9,766 nucleotides of DNA, taken from NCBI GenBank assembly GCA_964429355.1, contig CAYSCH010000355.1, forward strand, positions 1 to 9,766. Reading direction: 5' to 3'. The position numbers and the translations under genes were made by a program. This stretch comes from JAAYAY01 sp964429355. Its GTDB lineage: Bacteria; Planctomycetota; Planctomycetia; Pirellulales; Thermoguttaceae. The notes beneath the pieces were generated by a model that had not been told where the DNA came from, ran no database searches, and worked only from the letters and a program-made list of their open reading frames with translations. Shown in pieces: positions 1 through 7,158 of the stretch (the stretch's first letter is position 1; each line of letters begins with the position of its first letter).

Positions 1-49
1 CTATCCCGGATGGACGCCAGAGCAAGAAAACCAATAATTAAGCGGAACG

Positions 50-334
50 TTGATAAAGAATGTCGCTGACTGGTGCCGTCGTAACCGGCACAAGCCGGTC
101 GCCGAGCAGCATGTGACGCTGAGTCAAAAGGTGCGCGGTCATTACGCGTACTACGGGATCACGGGCAACCAGCGTGCGTTGTCCAACTTCCTCCATGCGG
201 TCCAGCGCGTCTGGCGAAGGTGGCTTAACCGTCGCAATCGACAGCGCGAAATGGACTGGGCCCGATTCAACCGGCTGTTGGCGCGGTATCCGCTGCCTGC
301 GGTGAAGATCGTCCACTCGGTGTACATCAAGTAG
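50..334 (+). pseudogene. Group II intron reverse transcriptase/maturase, C-terminal fragment
   Basis: This is the maturase (X) domain end of a group II intron-encoded protein, which helps the intron RNA fold and splice. About 94 residues are readable. Family-typical stretches are WCRRNRHKPVAEQH, then RGHYAYYGITGN, then WRRWLNRRNRQ, then a closing RFNRLLARYPLP and IVHSVY. Full-length proteins of this type are roughly 400-500 residues and carry the RT domain upstream. Here the same frame meets TAA at 35-37, so the only possible start is an internal TTG at 50. A basic stretch RKPIIKR in the frame beginning at base 1 resembles the segment expected just before this one, which suggests a frameshift near 45-50. 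Family assignment is firm; the pseudogene call is inferred from the stop and possible shift. The RT catalytic domain cannot be seen here. Confidence 0.8.
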
Positions 335-351
335 CGAAACCATGGCCTGAG

Positions 352-385
352 GAACCGTATGCTCTAATGTGTGCACGTACGGGTC
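352..385 (+). ncRNA. Group II intron domain V-like element
   Basis: The element is exactly 34 nt, the canonical domain V length. It starts GAACCGTA and ends TACGGGTC, with the usual two-base CG bulge before the 3' strand. It lies 17 nt after the maturase stop. In a canonical IIA/IIB-type domain V the start is GAGCCGUA and the end UACGGUUC. Here the AGC catalytic triad reads AAC, and the middle A faces G instead of making a G-U pair. The upper stem has U-U mismatches as well. The element is recognisable but probably inactive. Confidence 0.6.
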
Positions 386-427
386 TGTGGGAGCCCTGGG
401 CGGGCAACCGCCCAGGGCCACCTGGCC
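386..427 (+). other. Group II intron domain VI-like hairpin with bulged A
   Basis: There is a perfect 11-bp inverted repeat at 393-403 and 408-418 closed by a GCAA tetraloop (404-407). Below it, G389-G391 can pair with C419, C421 and C422, leaving A420 bulged. This matches the branch-point A of domain VI. It directly follows the domain V-like element. There is no T-run on either side, so a Rho-independent terminator is unlikely. Confidence 0.55.
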
Positions 428-565
428 GGGGCTGACAGAGTTCGCGGCAAAACACGGAGCAACCCGAGCGCGGGGCAAGCCCACGCGGCTATCTTCAGAA
501 CGGCAATTTCTCCGCGAATCACGCAAGGCCGTTGAGAGACGCCACGAGGAGTCCCAGTCCAACCG

Positions 566-3500
566 TCACTGCCAGTTCATCCGCTCCGGCCAGGGGACGT
601 CGAGGCGGGTGTGGAGGCGGCCGGCGGCGAGGATGCAGTTCTCGCGGTGTTCGACCAGGCGAGCCGCGACCATGGGCAGGCTGAGATCCTGGACTTCATA
701 GCAGAGCGCCAGCTCGCTCTGGCCGGCCCGCACGAGAGAGAACTGCCCCTCTTCACAGTGGCAAAGACCGGCTCGCACGGTCTCTTCCCCGGCCGTTCGG
801 GGAGCCACGACCAGGAGCCGTTTCCCGCCGCCACTCTTCGGCAACTGGGGAACGGCCTCGGGCAGAAATTCGCTGATGTTGCCCACGGAGTCGGCGTCGG
901 CCGAGAACATCCGGTTGGGCAGGTCCAGCTCCCTTAAGGCGCCGGAGAGAACGGCCCACGACTTTGCCCGCAAGCCCCGGGCAAATCGGTGCACGTTCGG
1001 TGGTTCCTTGGCATCGGCGGACGACGACTCCAGCCGGATCAATTCGTCGCCGAGAGCCCCGTCCAGTTGTTCCACCATCTCGGACATGTGAGATTCAATG
1101 AGCCTCCCGATCGATTGGGAGAGAGACCGAGTTTCCGAGTCATCGGCATGGGAGCTGGCGATCGCGTCGAGCCAGACCCTCTGCGATCCGAACTGACTGG
1201 CCACACGGCTGAGGGAGAACTGGGTGTTCTTCAACTGTTCCCGGTAGTCGGACAGGTGTGTGTTTACCCGTCGCACGAATCGTGCAACGCTCTCGACCAC
1301 GATGATGTGCGAGCGGAGATAGCAGTAGTCGCTCCACGTTTCTCCGCGGTTCTTCCGACCCCAGAATCCGTTTCCTCGGGCCGTTACTTTTTCAGGGAGC
1401 GACTTCTCCAGGGCCGTCAGCCGCTCCTCGATCCGCGTCCACTCGGTGCTGGTCGCCCGTTCGAACTGGCGAAGCCGGTCGCACAGCCACTGGGCCGCTT
1501 GCTGGGCGCCGGCGACTCGGGCCTGAGGGTTCGACGTCAGCCGCATGAGCACGTCGCGGATGGATTCGACCGCCATGACCGCCAGGTCCGCGCTTGCGGC
1601 CGCCAGGCTGTGTTCCAGTTCCGAGAGGGGCGCGGTGGTGTCGTCCCCTGGACGCCGGCGAGGCCCGAGCGACCGATCGAGCTCTCGGAGAAACGCCCGT
1701 TTGTCGCCGAGCCCTCGGGTCGAGGCCAACTGGATCCACTTTCGGAAGACGTGAGCCCCTTTCCCTCCCAGTTGCTGTTCGATGGCCGAGACGAGAACGT
1801 CATGAAGGGCCTCTCGATCCAACAGGTACTGCAACCCCGTCTTATGCTCGGCACCTGCAGACGACTCGAACCGTTTCTTCTTCCGCCGTTTCCGCTCCTT
1901 CTCCGACAGTTCCTGCAGTTCGGGGAATTCGGCTTCCAGGTACGCGTCCACCGTCTGTTCCTGGAAGAACTTGTCGCCACCAAGCCATTCGGAGACGACG
2001 CAGCGGCTCAGTTCCTCCACCGCCAGCGAAGTGATCTCGTTGTGATGGGGATCGAACTGGATCAGACCAAAGGTCCGCACGGGTGTATGGCGACGGGAAG
2101 CCAAATCGGGCAGGACGGTTTCTTGCCGGGCCGCGTCAAAGAACTCGCCGACGGGCGAGGCGACGTTCAGGTAGAGGTATTCGGCCACTTTGGCCACGGC
2201 CGCTGCATGCGAACGCTTCTCCAGGTCGTCTCCCAGGTGGACCAGATAGGTGTGATCAAAGGCCGGCCGATCCGAAGGGGCCAGGCCGCAGCTTGGATCC
2301 CCCGGATATCCGGTGAGCGTGTAATGTTCCACCTCGCTCAGGCAGGAATACCCGTTGGCGATCGCCAGGTCCTGCTGGTCGGGGTTTGCGCCGGTGCCGT
2401 GGGTAAGAACCGCGCAGATCTCGTGGGAAGAATATGCCAGTTCCTCCAGGGCCTGGCGCACCAGATACCCCATGTCGGCAACGATTCCGCCCCCGGTCCC
2501 TCCGCCGATTGCCGCGACGATCACGACCCGAAGTTGTTTCCGCGGGGCGCCCGTGCCAGGCTGGCCGAGTTTGATCTTGTCGGCCGTCGCCACCAGGGCC
2601 TCCCGGATCCGCTTCTTCACCCGTTGCGCCTGGTCGGCAAACGCAAGCCTTCCCAACGGGCGTCGCCCCTCGGTTCGCAGCGAACGCGGGATGTTGTAGA
2701 GCCAGCGCCGGCTGAGCCACTGGAGATGGTCCGTCGATTGCTCCCGGTAGTCGGCCGATGATCGTAGCGGCAGGTGCAAGGTCTCGCGAAATTCCAGCGA
2801 GTCCTCGCAACGATCGCCGCAAGCCGAGTCGATCGTGGCCGAATCGGTATCCAGGAGCAGGAATTCGAGATTTCCCTGGGAAAACGACTTCTCGTCGCGG
2901 AGGATCCTCTTCCGCAGGTCCCGGAGCACGTCGGCAGCGGTCCCACCGATCCCCAGCACCAGGCTCGGAACGAGATTCTGCTCTTCTGCCGCGGAGACTT
3001 GCAGCGGAGGCAAGCGGACGGGCTCTGCAGGCGGCGGGAGTTCCAGTGGTTGCAGGCAGGGTTCGAGCGAGTCTTCGTCGTCCGCCACAGCGTCGCCAAG
3101 CACGAGGGTCTGCATCGCACGGGGCTGCGGCATCGCATGCCCGCCAGAGTGCGAATGCGGCGCTGGATGGGTCTCTTTGTCGCGCAGCGAGCTGGTGTCG
3201 GTCGACGGCGATTGCGGTTCGGAGTTCTCGACCGCTTTCGGCGCGGTCGAGCCGGCTCGGTGCGGGCTGGCCGCCGCCAGGGAATCGACCATCCCACGGC
3301 AACTCGGGAAACGGTCCGAGGGTTTTTTGGCCAGGGCGCGAGCTACCACGACCCGATCGGGCGGCGGAAGGGGATTCAATTGCGGCTGGCTGTGCAGATG
3401 CTGGTTGGCCAACTGGGCGGCCGTTCGCCCGGGGAAGGGAGGCGTGCCGGTCAGCATCTCCTGGTAGACGATCGCCAGGCTGTACTGGTCACTCGAGTGG

Positions 3501-4069
3501 CTGGGACTACCGTCAAAGAGCTCTGGGGGCGCATACTGCGGAGTCAGTCCGCCCAGGAGGGAGACATGCTCGTCTTCGAGGCTCTTGACGAGGCCGAAAT
3601 CGGCCACCTTGACGCGCCCGCTGGTGATCAGCAGGTTCTCCGGCTTGACGTCGAGGTGCTGCAGACCGTGGCTCTCCCGCATGTAATCCAGGGCGTCGGC
3701 CGCGTCGGCCACGTAGACCAGCAGTTCGTCGCGAGGAATCCCGGGTTTCCCTTCACTCCGGCACTTCTCGAATCGCTCCTTCAAGCTCATATCGGCCAGT
3801 TCGGTCACGACCACCAACTGGCCGTCGACGATCTCGATCCGTTCCAGGGAGAGCAGGAATGGGTGCCGGGCCTCTTTGATTCGGTGGAGCGCCTTCCGCT
3901 CGCACGCGGCTCGCTGGTCGTCGAAGTAGCCGTAGACGAGTTTGACCGCCTTGGCCAGTCCGCCGGGGGCTTCGGCCTTCCAGACCTCGCCATAACCTCC
4001 CGCGCCGATCCGCTCGATGAGCGTGTATCCGGCAATCGAATCGGCAATGTGGGGTGAGGAGGGTGACAC
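566..4069 (-). CDS. Ser/Thr protein kinase fused to a tubulin/FtsZ-like domain (1167 aa)
   Basis: The N-terminus is a Hanks-type kinase (about residues 14-265). It has a P-loop IGAGGYGEV (21-29), ATP lysine K43, catalytic loop HLDVKPEN (138-145; D140, N145), DFG (157-159), APPE (180-183) and D194. All core residues are present, but HRD reads HLD, making it a non-RD kinase. Residues 265-365 are a Pro/Ser-rich linker without a membrane segment. Residues about 368-690 resemble the Tubulin_2-type GTPase fold: VLGIGGTAADVL (371-382), LLLDTDS (404-410) and the tubulin signature GGGTGGG (522-528). The remaining ~480 residues are largely helical-looking, with a basic patch ERKRRKKKR (725-733), and are unrecognised. 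The predicted protein is cytosolic. The start is GTG at 4067-4069 without a clear ribosome site. It lies 115 bp downstream of the FHA gene on the same strand, so co-transcription is likely. Kinase assignment is very sure, tubulin-like assignment sure, substrate unknown. Confidence 0.93.
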   Translation of the reverse strand: MSPSSPHIADSIAGYTLIERIGAGGYGEVWKAEAPGGLAKAVKLVYGYFDDQRAACERKALHRIKEARHPFLLSLERIEIVDGQLVVVTELADMSLKERFEKCRSEGKPGIPRDELLVYVADAADALDYMRESHGLQHLDVKPENLLITSGRVKVADFGLVKSLEDEHVSLLGGLTPQYAPPELFDGSPSHSSDQYSLAIVYQEMLTGTPPFPGRTAAQLANQHLHSQPQLNPLPPPDRVVVARALAKKPSDRFPSCRGMVDSLAAASPHRAGSTAPKAVENSEPQSPSTDTSSLRDKETHPAPHSHSGGHAMPQPRAMQTLVLGDAVADDEDSLEPCLQPLELPPPAEPVRLPPLQVSAAEEQNLVPSLVLGIGGTAADVLRDLRKRILRDEKSFSQGNLEFLLLDTDSATIDSACGDRCEDSLEFRETLHLPLRSSADYREQSTDHLQWLSRRWLYNIPRSLRTEGRRPLGRLAFADQAQRVKKRIREALVATADKIKLGQPGTGAPRKQLRVVIVAAIGGGTGGGIVADMGYLVRQALEELAYSSHEICAVLTHGTGANPDQQDLAIANGYSCLSEVEHYTLTGYPGDPSCGLAPSDRPAFDHTYLVHLGDDLEKRSHAAAVAKVAEYLYLNVASPVGEFFDAARQETVLPDLASRRHTPVRTFGLIQFDPHHNEITSLAVEELSRCVVSEWLGGDKFFQEQTVDAYLEAEFPELQELSEKERKRRKKKRFESSAGAEHKTGLQYLLDREALHDVLVSAIEQQLGGKGAHVFRKWIQLASTRGLGDKRAFLRELDRSLGPRRRPGDDTTAPLSELEHSLAAASADLAVMAVESIRDVLMRLTSNPQARVAGAQQAAQWLCDRLRQFERATSTEWTRIEERLTALEKSLPEKVTARGNGFWGRKNRGETWSDYCYLRSHIIVVESVARFVRRVNTHLSDYREQLKNTQFSLSRVASQFGSQRVWLDAIASSHADDSETRSLSQSIGRLIESHMSEMVEQLDGALGDELIRLESSSADAKEPPNVHRFARGLRAKSWAVLSGALRELDLPNRMFSADADSVGNISEFLPEAVPQLPKSGGGKRLLVVAPRTAGEETVRAGLCHCEEGQFSLVRAGQSELALCYEVQDLSLPMVAARLVEHRENCILAAGRLHTRLDVPWPERMNWQ

Positions 4070-4135
4070 AATACGACCAGATCAAAAAGGCAAGGTCAAT
4101 ACATCGGTAGAACGGCAAAAACGGCAAGTCTACAA

Positions 4136-4183
4136 CCGAAACCGCCGCGGCGTTCACAAGCCGCCGCGTACCGCGCCTTTCGG
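4136..4183 (-). promoter_or_regulatory. GC-rich stem-loop between FHA and kinase genes
   Basis: Two nested inverted repeats are present: CCGAAA (4136-4141) with TTTCGG (4178-4183), and CGCGGCG (4146-4152) with CGCCGCG (4162-4168) around a 9-nt loop. The structure starts one base after the FHA gene stop. It is not followed by a T-run in the minus direction, so it is not a classic terminator. It could act as a partial attenuator or a 3'-end stabiliser that lowers expression of the kinase relative to the FHA protein. Function is inferred. Confidence 0.4.
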
Positions 4184-4184
4184 T

Positions 4185-5360
4185 TCATCCGGTACTGGCG
4201 AGCTCCAGAACAGGGGGTGTAAAATGGACATCCCTGAACGCAGTATTCACAGGCAGACTTCCAAATACCGGGCCTTCTCCCAATGGACAACCCAGTTCCT
4301 GGCAGACCTGCACGTCTAACCGGTCCCGGAGCCCCGTGGCGACCATCCTGATCTTCAGGTCCGATCCCGTGTCGATCAACGAGGTGAGGAAGCATCGCCG
4401 CTGCCGGTCCTGGCCGACTCCCATGGTCATCGACGGAGCCAGCCTGACAAAATCGGGAGGCTCAATCGACCATTGGCTCAACTGGGCAGCGTTGGCCTCA
4501 AAACGATCGTAGGCCACCAGCGCCCCGATTTCCGCCAACCGTTTGCGAATCTCGGTGAAATAGGAGGTCAGACCGACGGCGCCGGCGGGCACCGTGACGA
4601 CAAGCTGGTGCCGTCCTGCGAGGATCTCCGCCAGGCTTTCCAACGATTCCGTCAGCCGATCCGCTCCGATCTCCGACTGGTGGAGCCGCAGAAACAGATT
4701 CGTGGGTTCTTTGCGGCAAAGGGCCTCTTCCGCCACGATCAGCCGGTTCAAATAGCAGAGCTGCTCGGCAATTCGGCTATCCGTGGCAAGCAGGGCACGG
4801 GCATCAGCCCCGGATTGCGCCGGTTCCTCCTCAAACGGATGACTGGCCTGGAATCCAAACAATCGCCCCACCCCCAGTTCCATGATCGGGTTGAGGTGGC
4901 AACGGACGCCGCGGTGCGTCAGCATTTCGTGCACACGACGGATTTCACGTACCAGCCGGTGGCGGTTTTCCGCGGAGCCGTCGTGGCAGATCGCCGCGTC
5001 GATCGCCATCGTTACCGTGTCGCGCCGAGTTGCGGGCAGGGCGGCCGAAAAAGTGAATTCCAGGTCGGCAATCACGACAATATCGCCGTCGTTCAAATCG
5101 GCCTGCTGAATCCGTTGCCCATTGACCGACGTGCCGTTGGTGCTGCCGAGATCTTCGATCCGAAATCCGCCCCGCCCGCCGGTGATCACCGCATGCTCTC
5201 GGGATACTTTGGGGGACTCGATCTGAAAATCGCAATCGTTGTTTCGCCCAATCGTGAATGGAAACGACTCGATGCAAGTCTCTTCCGTGTCCCCGTTCTC
5301 CGCAATCCGCTGGAGCCTGGGAACGATCACAGTCGGATCGTTGATCACTTGGGTTCTCAT
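4185..5360 (-). CDS. FHA domain protein with a degenerate EAL-like domain (391 aa)
   Basis: The N-terminus (about residues 14-108) is an FHA domain, which binds phosphothreonine peptides. It shows GRN (38-40), SREH (53-56) and GSTNGTSVNG (72-81), including the Arg, Ser and Asn that contact pThr. Residues about 135-372 follow the pattern of an EAL phosphodiesterase domain: LNPIMELGVGRLFGFQAS (156-173), an AYDRF strand (283-287) and LGCPLGEGPVFGSLP (356-370). The catalytic positions are lost: EAL reads QAS, the DDFG-type Asp pair reads YD, and EGVE reads TGLR. c-di-GMP hydrolysis is therefore not expected; binding or protein contact is possible. There is no signal peptide or membrane helix. The start is ATG with a weak GAG 3-5 bases upstream. 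It is the first gene of a likely two-gene unit with the kinase-tubulin protein, an obvious source of pThr ligands. FHA call very sure, EAL-like call good. Confidence 0.9.
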   Translation of the reverse strand: MRTQVINDPTVIVPRLQRIAENGDTEETCIESFPFTIGRNNDCDFQIESPKVSREHAVITGGRGGFRIEDLGSTNGTSVNGQRIQQADLNDGDIVVIADLEFTFSAALPATRRDTVTMAIDAAICHDGSAENRHRLVREIRRVHEMLTHRGVRCHLNPIMELGVGRLFGFQASHPFEEEPAQSGADARALLATDSRIAEQLCYLNRLIVAEEALCRKEPTNLFLRLHQSEIGADRLTESLESLAEILAGRHQLVVTVPAGAVGLTSYFTEIRKRLAEIGALVAYDRFEANAAQLSQWSIEPPDFVRLAPSMTMGVGQDRQRRCFLTSLIDTGSDLKIRMVATGLRDRLDVQVCQELGCPLGEGPVFGSLPVNTAFRDVHFTPPVLELASTG

Positions 5361-5534
5361 AATCTCGGTTTACCGAATGGGATTGCCTCACAAGGCGGCT
5401 GGGCCGCGGGTCACCAGGAGCGACCGCTCGGCCGAGGTGGCCGGTTTCCGTTGCTTACGGTTCGTCCCGGAAGACTTCACGCTTCGGTTCTTTTTTGGTA
5501 CCAGGTATTACCCATGGCAGCGTTCCCGCTTGGA

Positions 5535-5543
5535 AGTATAGCA
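5535..5543 (-). promoter_or_regulatory. Candidate extended -10 promoter for the FHA-kinase unit
   Basis: Read on the minus strand the sequence is TGCTATACT, an extended -10 (TGN + TATACT, 5 of 6 matches to TATAAT). It lies about 175 bp upstream of the FHA start. There is no recognisable -35, which extended -10 promoters tolerate. Planctomycete promoters are poorly defined, so this is tentative. Confidence 0.3.
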
Positions 5544-5733
5544 TTTCCCCCGACCGCGGGCGGAACCCGCAGGAATCGGCCTGACGGACGCCTCCACACC
5601 CCCAGGTCTGACCTAGAATTGTGCTGAGGATCGCTGATGATCGGGGACCGCCACGGCGGAAGATGAGGGCTACCAGGAAGACGCGACGATTCCCTGTTGA
5701 GTGATCCCGAGGATGGAAGATCCCTTTGGCCGC

Positions 5734-5737
5734 AGGA
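5734..5737 (+). promoter_or_regulatory. Ribosome binding site that selects ATG 5746
   Basis: AGGA lies 8 bases before ATG 5746. The in-frame alternatives, GTG 5701 and ATG 5713, have no properly spaced ribosome site. ATG 5746 also begins the receiver fold with MKVLIVSKD, the usual first beta strand. Confidence 0.65.
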
Positions 5738-5745
5738 CAGATGTG

Positions 5746-7158
5746 ATGAAGGTACTGATCGTATCGAAGGATCGGGCGTTGCTCCGCCACGTGTCGCGAT
5801 TCCTTGTGACCTTCGGCTACGAGACAACGCAGGTTGCCGATTATCAACGGGCCGCACAGGTGGCGGAGTTCCTCTCGGCCGATCTGCTCCTGGTCGACGC
5901 GGCCCCCGAACCGGGCATGGCCCTCGAACTCTGCCGGGCCGTCTCCCAGCGGCGAGGATCGGGCCGGCACTACACGCTGCTGCTGGTGGACGAGAACACG
6001 TCGATTCCGCTTCTCGACGCCGTCGAAGACGGCGCCGACGATTTTCTCACCAGGCCGATCGTCTACGGTGAGGTGCTCATGCGTCTTCATGCGGGAGCGA
6101 GGGCCGTGGAATTCCAGCGTCGCGTCAGCCAGCAGCGGCGCCGCGATCCGGTCACGGGGCTGCTCACCTACGCCGCCTTGCACGCCCGTCTCCAGGCTGC
6201 AGGGACGTCGCGCAACTCGCGCCGCGGGCAGCTCGCCTGCGTGACTGTCGAGCTGGACTTCATCGATCGCGTGGCATACCAGTTCGGAACCCTGGCCGAG
6301 CAGGACGTGCTCCGCCAGTTCGCCTCGCTCCTCGACGGGCTATGCGACAACGACCGCGCCGAATCCGCGCATTTTGGCCAGGGACAGTTCTGCGTGCTGC
6401 TGCCGGGCACATCGATCGCCGAGGCCACTTGTTGGGGAGAACAGGTGCGAAGCGAGACGGCTCGAAAGGAATTCCTTGTCGGAGATACCTCCGTCTCCCT
6501 GACAGCCAGCATCGGGGTCAGCGGTGCGGAACCGCTCACGATCTCCTCCGAAACGATTCTCGAAAAGTCCAAGCAGGCCCTCCGCATGGCCAAAGCCTCC
6601 GGTCACGACTGCGTGGTGCAGGTCAACCAGTTTGTCGAGGAAGAAATGGCCTGGAAAGAACTCGCGGCTCCGGGGCGTCTCTTCGAACGCACCGTCGCCC
6701 GCGATGTCATGCTTCCCTGCACGGTGACCCTCCTGGCCACCGATTCAATCGGCTCTGCCGAGTCGCTGTTCCAGCAGACACGGTTGAGCAGCGTGGTGGT
6801 CGTGGACCGGCACGAGAAGCTCATGGGCATGCTCTTCGCTGAGGACGTGGCCGAGTACATGCAGGCTTCTGGTGCTCCCGATCAACACGTCTCCACAGTC
6901 ATGTCGCAACAGGTCGAGACGTTCGACGAGGCTACGCCCTTTGCCGAGATGATGAAGCGTTTTGCCGAGACGGACGTCGATCTGGTGGTCGTAATCGACC
7001 ACGATCGGCCCACCGGTGTGGTCTCAGCCGCCAGCCTGGCCTCGCTCGGCCAGGCGCCGGAGCAACCGGCCTTCTGCACGGAGACCCCCAGCATGCGTAG
7101 CAGTTATCTCCAGATCGCCGAACCGTTGGCGCTCCAATCGTCGACGGATACGGTGTGA
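5746..7158 (+). CDS. Response regulator with receiver, degenerate GGDEF and CBS-pair domains (470 aa)
   Basis: Residues 1-115 are a receiver domain. It starts MKVLIVSKD, the phospho-acceptor is D51 in LLLVDAAP, and the usual Lys-Pro reads Arg103-Pro104. Only one of the two acidic Mg-binding residues at the first strand is kept (D9). Residues about 128-300 have the GGDEF fold: DPVTGL (134-139), then HFGQGQFCVLLP, where the GGDEF motif reads GQGQF (211-215), then ASIGVS and KQALRMAK near the end. Loss of the catalytic acidic residues makes diguanylate cyclase activity unlikely. Residues about 317-435 form two CBS repeats (ARDVML... and VSTVMS...), which usually bind adenosine nucleotides. There are no membrane segments; the protein is cytosolic. 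The gene is divergent from the FHA/pseudo-EAL gene. The start is chosen from the AGGA site; an upstream GTG (5701) would add 15 residues. Domain calls are sure; output and partner kinase are unknown. Confidence 0.9.
   Translation: MKVLIVSKDRALLRHVSRFLVTFGYETTQVADYQRAAQVAEFLSADLLLVDAAPEPGMALELCRAVSQRRGSGRHYTLLLVDENTSIPLLDAVEDGADDFLTRPIVYGEVLMRLHAGARAVEFQRRVSQQRRRDPVTGLLTYAALHARLQAAGTSRNSRRGQLACVTVELDFIDRVAYQFGTLAEQDVLRQFASLLDGLCDNDRAESAHFGQGQFCVLLPGTSIAEATCWGEQVRSETARKEFLVGDTSVSLTASIGVSGAEPLTISSETILEKSKQALRMAKASGHDCVVQVNQFVEEEMAWKELAAPGRLFERTVARDVMLPCTVTLLATDSIGSAESLFQQTRLSSVVVVDRHEKLMGMLFAEDVAEYMQASGAPDQHVSTVMSQQVETFDEATPFAEMMKRFAETDVDLVVVIDHDRPTGVVSAASLASLGQAPEQPAFCTETPSMRSSYLQIAEPLALQSSTDTV

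Larger units (their letters stand above)
1..427 (+). mobile_element. 3' remnant of a group II intron (maturase end + domains V and VI)
   Basis: The order seen is that of the 3' part of a bacterial group II intron: maturase C-terminus (to 334), a 34-nt domain V-like element (352-385), then a domain VI-like hairpin with a bulged A at 420. The 3' boundary near 427 is estimated from the usual 6-8 nt distance between branch point and splice site. The left part lies outside the window. Decay is suggested by an in-frame stop at 35-37 just upstream of the maturase segment and by a changed triad in domain V. The flanking 428-565 shows no recognisable gene. Confidence 0.75.
5361..5745. other. Divergent intergenic region (385 bp)
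   Basis: This gap separates the divergent FHA and REC-GGDEF-CBS genes and should hold promoters for both. A candidate extended -10 for the minus strand lies at 5535-5543. A small 5-bp hairpin (GCGGG 5556-5560 with CCCGC 5566-5570) lies just upstream of it. On the plus strand, TAGAAT at 5614-5619 could be a -10, but it has no good -35. No small gene with a ribosome site was found. Confidence 0.5.

Noticed and set aside
393..418. Strong hairpin read as a Rho-independent terminator
   Set aside because: No T-run on either strand, and its position right after a domain V-like element fits domain VI better.
38..562. 174-codon open frame on the minus strand
   Set aside because: Antisense to the maturase fragment and the intron RNA domains.
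989..2761. 590-codon open frame on the plus strand
   Set aside because: Antisense to the kinase-tubulin gene, in GC-rich DNA where shadow frames are common; the translation shows no domain and is rich in Arg, Gly and Gln.
2256..3302. 348-codon open frame on the minus strand
   Set aside because: Same strand as the kinase-tubulin gene but another frame; low-complexity Arg/Pro/Gly sequence with no motifs.
2774..4057. 427-codon open frame on the plus strand
   Set aside because: Antisense to the kinase domain, whose own frame has unmistakable motifs.
4071..4099. Possible own promoter of the kinase gene (TTGACC at 4094-4099, minus strand)
   Set aside because: The position 17 bases on reads TCGTAT, a poor -10, and the transcript would have almost no leader.
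4473..5627. 384-codon open frame on the plus strand
   Set aside because: Antisense to the FHA gene and running into the divergent promoter region; no motifs.
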